Assembly: GCA_035570595.1 (NCBI GenBank)
Contig: DATMLF010000048.1
Location: 1-23,646, forward strand
DNA from: AP-15 sp035570595
GTDB taxonomy: Bacteria; Pseudomonadota; Alphaproteobacteria; ATCC43930; CGMCC-115725
DNA: 23,646 nt
Direction of reading: 5' to 3'
Part shown: piece after piece, positions 7,755 through 13,529 of the stretch
How the letters are laid out: every line of letters begins with the position of its first letter
Position numbering within the stretch: the first letter of the stretch is position 1
The notes under the pieces: model-generated
Seen by the model: only the letters and a program-made list of their open reading frames with translations
The model's database searches: none
Told to the model about the DNA's origin: nothing
Position numbers and translations under genes: made by a program

Positions 7755-8414
7755 TCAGCGTTTTTCGAAGACCGCACAGGTGATACGGTATTCGGCCGCG
7801 AGCCAATAAAGCTTGGCCATCGACCGCCGCCACTTCTCCCACGACAGAAACGGCGCCGGAAAGCGGGCGAGGTGGCGCAACAAAATCCACGGTCGCCGGC
7901 GGACGTCGTCGCGGTATGAGAGGCCGGCTCCGATGATCGTGCCGTCGAGCAGTCGCGCGTCGGCAAAGAGCGCCGCCAACTCGCGCGGGCTCGGCCGGTA
8001 CATCGTGTCGATCGGGTCGCGGTGATAGGGGTAGCTGTACGGCACCGTCACAAAGGCGAGCCCCGATTTGGGCAGAATTTCGAGGCAGTGGCGGGCGAGC
8101 CGCTCCGGCTCTCCGACGTGCTCCAAGAGATTGCAGCACAACAGCGCCCGCGGCCGCAGCGCGCACAATCGCGGCAGGTCGGCGGGATCGGTCAGGTCGG
8201 CGCGCAGGTCGACGCCCGGCTCGACCCGCCGGTCGACATGCACGATCTCCACACCTCTGGCGCGCAGCGGGCGAAACAACCCCTGCTCGGCCCAGGGCTG
8301 CACCTGTTCGCGAAACTCCGCCGTGCTGCTGCCGAGGTTGACCAGCGGCGACAGCCGCTCGAGGGCGTACCCTTCGAGTGCTGTGCGCAGCCAGCGGGCT
8401 TCGGCTTCGAACAT
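7755..8414 (-). CDS. class I SAM-dependent methyltransferase
   Basis: A 219-residue protein with the order of a Rossmann-type methyltransferase. The glycine-containing SAM loop LVNLGSS is at 24-30, an acidic residue follows beta-2 (VDRR, D61), and D73 lies in a DLRADL segment. The motif-IV-like LLCCNLLEHVGEP is at 91-103 and is followed by a VTVPYSYPYHRDPIDTMYRP strand-loop. That loop resembles enzymes acting on lipid- or sugar-linked substrates, but the substrate cannot be read. The glycine loop is shortened (GSS instead of GxGxG), as in several small bacterial methyltransferases. The start is ATG at 8414. The gene lies 88 bp upstream of the FzlA-like gene on the same strand, so co-transcription is possible. 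Confidence 0.82.
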   Translation of the reverse strand: MFEAEARWLRTALEGYALERLSPLVNLGSSTAEFREQVQPWAEQGLFRPLRARGVEIVHVDRRVEPGVDLRADLTDPADLPRLCALRPRALLCCNLLEHVGEPERLARHCLEILPKSGLAFVTVPYSYPYHRDPIDTMYRPSPRELAALFADARLLDGTIIGAGLSYRDDVRRRPWILLRHLARFPAPFLSWEKWRRSMAKLYWLAAEYRITCAVFEKR

Positions 8415-8542
8415 CGCGGTCTCGCACCGGCTCGCAAAGGCCGCACCATGCCCGTTTGCGCTATCTCGCGAAAGCGCGACCGCTCGACTTTGAAAGCCGC
8501 CGCGCCGCAGCGCTCACCGGCATCGACGGTGCGGTCGGCCCC

Positions 8543-9244
8543 TCAAAAGCGCTCGACCCAGGGCCGCAGCTCGACCTCCCAGGTCCAGGCCGAGCGCGGC
8601 TGGTTGAGCACCGCGAGATAGGTCGCCGCGATCGCGTCGGGATCGAGCATGCTGTCGGGCTTGTCGGCGGGCTCGACTCGGCCGGGATTGCGGATCGCGC
8701 CGTCGATCACGAAGTGGGCGACGTGGATGCCCTGCGGCGCAAGCTCGCGCGCCATGCTTTGCGCCAGCCCGCGCAACGCGAACTTGCCCATCGCGAACGC
8801 CGCCGACAGCGGATAGCCCTTGACGCTGGCCGAGGCTCCGGTGAACAGCACCGCGCCGTGGCCCTTCGGCTGCATCCGGGCGACCGCCTCGCGCGCCACG
8901 AGAAAGCCGCCATAGGCGCTGACCATGATCGCGCGCTCGACCTCGGCCGGCACCAGCTCGGCGACCGGACCGCGGGCGCGGGCGCTCGCATTGTAGACGA
9001 CGACCTCGGGCGCGCCGATCGCACCCTCGACCGCGGCAAACATCCGTGCCACCTGGCTCGGGTCGACGGCATCGCAGGCAAACGCCTTGGCGCCGGTCTC
9101 GGCGCATAGCGGTGCCAATTTTTCGGCGTCGCGCGCGGCGAGCGCCAAGCGCATCCCCTCGCCGGCAAAGAGCCGCGCGAGCGAGGCGCTGAGGCCCCGC
9201 CCGGCGCCGACGATCAGCGCTGATTGGTAGCTCGGCCTTGGCAT
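8543..9244 (-). CDS. SDR-family protein with Tyr-to-Phe active site
   Basis: A 233-residue short-chain dehydrogenase/reductase-like protein. The nucleotide-binding loop GAGRGLS is at 13-19, a YNAS (NAG-like) motif at 84-87, the Ser position in TGAS (S138), and the helix FAMGKFALRGLAQ. The usual YxxxK reads F150-x3-K154, so the catalytic tyrosine is replaced. Remaining features (AQSMAREL, GIHVAHFVIDG) look well conserved. This suggests a subfamily in which the change is fixed rather than decay. Without the Tyr, ordinary hydride-transfer chemistry would be impaired, so the role may be binding, isomerase-like or unusual catalysis. The start is ATG at 9244 with a purine-rich segment (GAGGAGAT) upstream. 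Confidence 0.88.
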   Translation of the reverse strand: MPRPSYQSALIVGAGRGLSASLARLFAGEGMRLALAARDAEKLAPLCAETGAKAFACDAVDPSQVARMFAAVEGAIGAPEVVVYNASARARGPVAELVPAEVERAIMVSAYGGFLVAREAVARMQPKGHGAVLFTGASASVKGYPLSAAFAMGKFALRGLAQSMARELAPQGIHVAHFVIDGAIRNPGRVEPADKPDSMLDPDAIAATYLAVLNQPRSAWTWEVELRPWVERF

Positions 9245-9677
9245 TTCGAATCTCCTCGGATGACGGATCGGGCCGGTCCCTGCGCCACAATACCGCCGAT
9301 CGTCGAGATTTAAGAGAGCGGTGTGACCGCGCCGTGCCTCATTCGGCCGCGTTGCCCTCGTTGCGGGCGTGCCCGAGATCCTCTGCGCCTTAGCCGCATC
9401 GGGCGAATGTGGCGGCTCGTGCCGAGGCGCGGCAGTGCCGGTTTGGCCGGTTTCGCGCTGTTGCCGCTCTATGATCGCGGGCGTGTCGAAGGAGTTTCGG
9501 CCGGTATCGCAAGGCTACGCGTGCGAGCGTAAGTCCTCGTCCGCCGCGCAACCGCGGTGACAAAAGTCGTTAACCACAATCACTTGAATATTAACCATCA
9601 ATTTTGAAGCGAATTTTCGACACTCCGGCTAAGTTCGGTCATCGACAAAATGGCTTGACGGTCTGGGAAGCGGGAAC
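9245..9677. promoter_or_regulatory. intergenic region with two TTAACC half-sites
   Basis: About 430 bp between the divergently oriented SDR gene (minus) and the 72-aa gene (plus). No protein is convincing; a CPRCG-containing frame near 9330-9530 has no continuation or start signal and is probably chance. Positions 9555-9650 are AT-rich. TTAACC occurs at 9570-9575 and again at 9591-9596 as TTAACCAT, 21 bp apart. These resemble half-sites of the cell-cycle regulator CtrA. However, the spacing is not the canonical TTAA-N7-TTAA, so regulation by CtrA is only suggested. Confidence 0.35.
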
Positions 9678-9896
9678 ATGTCGCACAGTGAATACGAGGC
9701 GGCGGTTGCGGCCTTTATCCGCGCCAACGGGATTACTCGGTGTCCGACCGCTTGTGTCGTGCGCACCCAAGGGACCGTCAGCCCGGACGATCAGGAAGCG
9801 CTGCGGCGCCGCGCGGCGGAAGGCGAAATGCGGCGCAGCCGCCGCCGCGCCCCGACACCGTTCCAGTTCGGAAAAAAGTCGTTCGCACCACGCTAA
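9678..9896 (+). CDS. small conserved hypothetical protein (RCPTACV motif)
   Basis: A 72-residue product starting at ATG 9678 with a GGGAA purine stretch close upstream. The first 45 residues look ordered: an amphipathic helix (EYEAAVAAFIRANG), then TRCPTACVVRTQG and a DDQEALRRRAAEG helix. The tail is basic and low-complexity. I recall short alphaproteobacterial hypotheticals with the same tRCPTAC...TQ...D..AL pattern, but give no function. The two Cys in CPTAC are four residues apart and alone do not make a metal site. The gene stands alone in a mostly non-coding stretch. Confidence 0.6.
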   Translation: MSHSEYEAAVAAFIRANGITRCPTACVVRTQGTVSPDDQEALRRRAAEGEMRRSRRRAPTPFQFGKKSFAPR

Positions 9897-10160
9897 ACGG
9901 TGACGACCGCGGCTGTCGGACGAATGATCTGGTCGAGGTGGCGGCAACCGTCTGACTTCGCGGCGCGCTGAAAGCGGTCTCCGACCAAGTTGCTGCGGTG
10001 TCATTGCGCGGGGCACGGCGACAGAGCAATCCCGAAGAGACGACACCCAGCGGCCAGAGATTGCTTCGCCGCGCTCGAATTGACGGCCCCCAGACGGGGG
10101 TGCGACCTGATCGGAAACCGCGCTTAGCCGCCCGCCTGCGGCACCGAATTTCTTGTCCGG
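9897..10160. other. intergenic stretch, nothing identified
   Basis: I see no supportable gene, terminator or repeat between the 72-aa gene and the 71-aa minus-strand gene. Reading frames on both strands have an Arg/Pro-rich composition typical of non-coding frames in GC-rich DNA. Confidence 0.4.
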
Positions 10161-10376
10161 TCAGCTTCTCGGCGGCGCGGAAACGGTCGGCCCCGCAACC
10201 GGCGAGGCCGCATGATCGACCGGCGCCTCGGCGGCAACCGGCGTTGGCGGCAACGCGGGCAGGCATTTGGCCACCAGCACCGTCAGATCGAGCATGCCCA
10301 GGCCGATTGCGACCGCGAGCAGCCAGGCGTTCATTTCACTGGCGATACGATCGAGCCGGATCATTCGCTCTTTCAT
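10161..10376 (-). CDS. small single-pass membrane protein, unknown function
   Basis: A 71-residue product with a short charged N-terminus (MKERMIRLDRIASEMN) and one hydrophobic helix at about 17-39 (AWLLAVAIGLGMLDLTVLVA). A Pro/Ala-rich tail (PALPPTPVAAEAP...) follows, probably disordered and outside the membrane or periplasmic. This is the layout of many small inner-membrane proteins; no family is recognised. Start choice is uncertain: ATG at 10376 (weak ribosome site) or the internal ATG at 10361, which has AAAGAG just upstream. The AT-rich TTGCAA island at 10397-10500 lies immediately upstream and is its likely control region. Confidence 0.55.
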   Translation of the reverse strand: MKERMIRLDRIASEMNAWLLAVAIGLGMLDLTVLVAKCLPALPPTPVAAEAPVDHAASPVAGPTVSAPPRS

Positions 10377-10396
10377 TCCGAGGCACCGTATGGACT

Positions 10397-10500
10397 TTTC
10401 GACCTGACGTCAGAGATATAATCACACTTGCTGCATTGCAACATCATATATTGCAATCGGTTATGCAAAAATGTGAGAGCTATTGCTGCATTGCAAGATA
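10397..10500 (-). promoter_or_regulatory. AT-rich control region with repeated TTGCAA motifs and a TGACGTCA palindrome
   Basis: This roughly 100-bp AT-rich island sits just upstream of the 71-aa gene. The 14-mer TTGCTGCATTGCAA occurs twice, at 10428-10441 and 10483-10496 (55 bp apart). A further TTGCAA lies at 10451-10456, and CTGACGTCAG, a perfect 10-bp palindrome, at 10404-10413. TATAAT is at 10417-10422 on the plus strand, and TTATAT is on the minus strand about 14 bp after a TTGCAA. The repeats look like operator copies around a promoter; the regulator is unknown. Confidence 0.5.
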
Positions 10501-10602
10501 ATAGTGCGGTTTTGCCGCGCTTGATGCCGCCGGTATCCGCGGACGAGCCCGAGCCGCCTAATTCCGCCGTGCGCAGCCTCCCCGACCGCGAGCTCGAACC
10601 GG

Positions 10603-11328
10603 TCACGAGGCGCCGTAGACCGGGATCACCGCGCCGCGGGTCACCTGGTTTTCGGGGGAGGCGAGAAAGGCGATGACGCGGGCGAGGTCGGCGGGCGCCA
10701 CCCAGCGGCTGTAATCGGCGCCGCTGATCGCCGCCCGGTTCGCCGGTGTGTCGAGGATCGACGGCGCCACCGCGTTGACCCAGATCCCGTCGTCGACGGT
10801 TTCCTGCGCCAGCGCCTGGGTCAGCGCCGCGACTGCGGCCTTGGCCGCGGTATAGGCGACCATGCCGGCGCCAAGCCGCGGCTCCAGCGCCGGCCGTGCC
10901 GCGACGTTCACGATCCGCCCGCCGCGGGCGCCGCCCGGGCCTGCCTGCGCGCGCGCGCGGATCGCCGAGACCGCCGCCGCCGAGCATAAAAAGCAGGTGA
11001 CCGCGTTCATGCGCAATTGGGCGGTGAAATCCGCTGCCGTGGTCTCGGCGACCGGCGCCATCGCAAAGCCGCCGGCGAGGTGGACCGAGGCCCACAATGG
11101 CGGGAGCGCCTGGTAGAAGCGATGCACCGCCGCCTCGTCGGCGACGTCGACGTCGCGCACGACCTGCACCGCGGCATCCTTGGCGTAAGGGAAGTCGACC
11201 AGCTCCGCGGGCAACATGTTGGGGACGTGGCAGATGGCGCCGCCGGCGCGCAATGCCGCGATGACCGCACGCCCAAGAGCCCCGGTCCCGCCGGTCACGA
11301 CGACATGAGCACCCGCGAAATCGACCAT
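10603..11328 (-). CDS. SDR-family oxidoreductase
   Basis: A 241-residue short-chain dehydrogenase/reductase. It has a TGGTGALG cofactor loop at 12-19, HLAGG (NAG-like) at 83-87, Asn108 in RMNAV, and the catalytic pair Y159-x3-K163 in AYTAAKAAV. The C-terminal VNAVAPSILDTPANRAA and FLASPENQVTRGAVIPVYG are typical of the family. The usual catalytic Ser on the strand before Tyr appears replaced (GGRIVNVAARPALEP). In my memory, close relatives have Gly or Ala there too. Start ATG at 11328 is preferred because GGAGA lies about 7 bp upstream and the SDR fold begins at once. In-frame codons reach further upstream but add an Arg/Pro-rich stretch not seen in SDRs. Substrate unknown. Confidence 0.85.
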   Translation of the reverse strand: MVDFAGAHVVVTGGTGALGRAVIAALRAGGAICHVPNMLPAELVDFPYAKDAAVQVVRDVDVADEAAVHRFYQALPPLWASVHLAGGFAMAPVAETTAADFTAQLRMNAVTCFLCSAAAVSAIRARAQAGPGGARGGRIVNVAARPALEPRLGAGMVAYTAAKAAVAALTQALAQETVDDGIWVNAVAPSILDTPANRAAISGADYSRWVAPADLARVIAFLASPENQVTRGAVIPVYGAS

Positions 11329-11500
11329 TACAAGGTCTCCCGCCCGCCTTCCGGCGATCATAGTCTTGCCCGGAACGTTTGCCGCGAGATTTGGTGGTAT
11401 GGCGGGTTTGCGGATTCCGGGGGCCGCGCCCACCGGCCGGGAACGACGCCGCAACCATTTTTGATGGCGGGCGTTTGGCGATTATGACCATGCGAAGGCA

Positions 11501-11770
11501 ATGGCGGTGGGTCCGCCGCCAGAACTGGTGCTCCCGATGATCACCGCCGCGCAATGCCGCTCTGCCCGCGCGCTGCTAGGGTGGTCGGTGGCGAAGCTTG
11601 CCGCGGCGGCTCTGGTCAGCGAGGCCAGCATCGACGATTTCGAATTGGAACGCCGCCCGCCCGACGACGCCACCGTCGCCGCGGTCGAGCGCGCTTTTAC
11701 CGCTGTCGGGGTCGCCTTTTCCGCTGGTGACGAGCTCCGGCTGCTCACTCCGAGCGAGGTAAACGGCTGA
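11501..11770 (+). CDS. small XRE-type helix-turn-helix protein
   Basis: An 89-residue product whose core (AQCRSARALLGWSVAKLAAAALVSEASIDDFEL) follows the Cro/CI helix-turn-helix pattern, with recognition helix around SEASIDDFE. A DDATVAAVERAFTAVGVAF segment follows. Such single-domain proteins, common in alphaproteobacteria, are presumed DNA-binding regulators. Two starts are possible: ATG at 11501 (AAGG close upstream) or ATG at 11537. The latter gives MITAAQ..., which is where relatives usually begin. The stop codon lies inside the hairpin shared with the convergent protease gene. Confidence 0.75.
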   Translation: MAVGPPPELVLPMITAAQCRSARALLGWSVAKLAAAALVSEASIDDFELERRPPDDATVAAVERAFTAVGVAFSAGDELRLLTPSEVNG

Positions 11771-11789
11771 GGTTCGACTTCAGCCGTTT
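11761..11789. terminator. bidirectional hairpin containing both convergent stop codons
   Basis: Perfect 10-bp arms AAACGGCTGA (11761-11770) and TCAGCCGTTT (11780-11789) flank a 9-nt loop. The left arm ends with the TGA of the XRE gene and the right arm begins with the TCA that is the protease stop on the minus strand. Because the arms carry A-rich and T-rich ends, transcripts in either direction form a stem ending in TTT. It therefore probably works as a weak bidirectional terminator. Confidence 0.75.
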
Positions 11790-13330
11790 CCCGGGGCACC
11801 ATTCTCGACCGACAAGCCGACAAATTCGCTGGCACCCCGCCGGTTTATCAGCAGTAGGACGTTGCCGCTTTTGGCCGCACTCGTCAGCGCCTCGGCCGCC
11901 TCCTGCGGCGTCGTGACCGGCTTTTGGTCGACCGACTGAACAACGTCGCCCGCTTGAACGCCCATTGCCGCGACCGGGCTGTTGGCGGCGACGCGCGTCA
12001 CGACGACGCCGCTCACGTCCTTTGCGATGTGCAGCTGCTGGCGCACCTCGGGTCCGAGCGGCGCCAGCTCCATGCCGAGAGCCGAGCTCGGGGTTGCGTT
12101 CGGCTGCGCTTCGCCGGGCCCGGTTGAGGCGAGCTTGACAGGCATCGCACCGATCGTTGCGGCAACGGTCTGGGTTTTCCCGTCGCGGACCACGCTGAGA
12201 TCTAGCTTGTCGCCGACCGGGGTTTCCGCCACGACGCGCGGCAGGTCGTGCGCGGCGCGGATTGGGTGATCGCCTGCCGCGACGATCACGTCGCCCGACT
12301 TTAGCCCCGCCTTTGCTGCCGGGCTGTCGCGTAGGACCGAAGCGACGAGCGCCCCTTTGAGGTGCTGCGTGTCGAGGCCGAGGCTTTTGCCGATCGCAGG
12401 CGAGATGTTCTGGATCGAGACGCCGAGCCAACCCCAGGTCACCGAGCCATGCGCTTCGAGCTCGCCGACCACATACTTCGCGAGGTTCGAGGGGATCGCG
12501 AATCCGATCCCGACCGAGCCGCCGGACGGCGAATAGATCGCGGTGTTGATGCCGACCACCTGGCCCGCGAGGTCGAACGTCGGCCCGCCCGAATTGCCGC
12601 GGTTGATCGGCGCGTCGATCTGCAGGAAGTCGTCGTACGGGCCTTCGTTGATGTTGCGGCCGAGCGCCGAGATGATGCCGGCGGTGACGGTCCCGCCAAG
12701 GCCGAACGGGTTGCCGACGGCGACCACCCAGTCGCCGACCTTGGCGTCGTCGCTGTTGCCCCAGGTGACATAGGGCAGCGGCTTGTCGGTGTTGATCTTC
12801 AATAGGGCGAGGTCGGTTCGTTGGTCCCGCCCGACGACCTTGGCCGGATGCTGGCTTTGGTCCTGGAAGATCACCGTGACCTTTTCAGCGTTGGCGACGA
12901 CGTGGTTGTTCGTAACAATGTAACCTTGCGGATCGATGATAAAGCCCGAACCAAGCGCCACGATCTGTTGCCCGGGCGTCGGCGTGGCAAACGGCTTTTG
13001 AAAGAATCGCCGCAAGAACTGGTCAAACGGGGTGGCGCCGGGTTGCGGAAGAATGCCGCTGCTGTCGCCCTGGTCTTCGTCGCTGCTCTGCGCGCCGACC
13101 GCCGCTTGCTGGTTCAGCTCTACCGAGATGTTGACGACGGCGGGCAGCACGTGCTGAGCCAAGGGTGCGAGGCTCGGCAGGGCGATGGCGCCCGCCTGTT
13201 GCTGCTCCTGCGTCAGGTTGCGGGCACCGGCGGTGGCGCCGCTGTCGGCAGCACCGGCGGCGACCGGGGCGAGCATTAGGGTGGCGCAGGCGGTGCCGGT
13301 CAAAGCGGCCCGAAATCTGCTTCGTGTCAT
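11780..13330 (-). CDS. periplasmic Do-type serine protease (DegP/HtrA family)
   Basis: A 516-residue protein from ATG 13330, with a signal peptide (basic start, hydrophobic core, cleavage near AAGA-AD). A trypsin-like domain then carries the triad His143 (NNHVV), Asp173 (RTDLALL) and Ser247 (GNSGGP). Two PDZ domains follow, at about 290-380 and 410-505, each with an AGLKSGDVIV- or MGVQAGDVVQ-like motif. Do-family enzymes degrade and chaperone misfolded envelope proteins. A Gly/Gln/Ser-rich loop lies between the signal peptide and the catalytic domain. In-frame codons continue to 13387, but the signal peptide supports 13330. It is divergent from the ABC protein, 199 bp away, and convergent with the XRE gene. 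Confidence 0.93.
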   Translation of the reverse strand: MTRSRFRAALTGTACATLMLAPVAAGAADSGATAGARNLTQEQQQAGAIALPSLAPLAQHVLPAVVNISVELNQQAAVGAQSSDEDQGDSSGILPQPGATPFDQFLRRFFQKPFATPTPGQQIVALGSGFIIDPQGYIVTNNHVVANAEKVTVIFQDQSQHPAKVVGRDQRTDLALLKINTDKPLPYVTWGNSDDAKVGDWVVAVGNPFGLGGTVTAGIISALGRNINEGPYDDFLQIDAPINRGNSGGPTFDLAGQVVGINTAIYSPSGGSVGIGFAIPSNLAKYVVGELEAHGSVTWGWLGVSIQNISPAIGKSLGLDTQHLKGALVASVLRDSPAAKAGLKSGDVIVAAGDHPIRAAHDLPRVVAETPVGDKLDLSVVRDGKTQTVAATIGAMPVKLASTGPGEAQPNATPSSALGMELAPLGPEVRQQLHIAKDVSGVVVTRVAANSPVAAMGVQAGDVVQSVDQKPVTTPQEAAEALTSAAKSGNVLLLINRRGASEFVGLSVENGAPGNG

Positions 13331-13529
13331 CTCGGCGGACCCTGATAAGGCTGCAACAGGGGTGCGGCTTGCCTCCGCGCCCCACATCTGTTGGAGAAAT
13401 CGTGCCGCGGTGGCAAAAAGTTCCGGAGCGTCGAGCCGCCCGGCAGGGCGAGGCCAGACGGCGAAATCGGCGTTTGCAGGGTCGGCTCGGCGGAAAGCTG
13501 CCGCCGCTTTGGCGATTGGAGAGGCGTAG

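Noticed and set aside
9323..9532. Plus-strand frame with CPRCG, possible zinc ribbon
   Set aside because: Only one CxxC, no second pair, no ribosome site, and the rest is low-information sequence.
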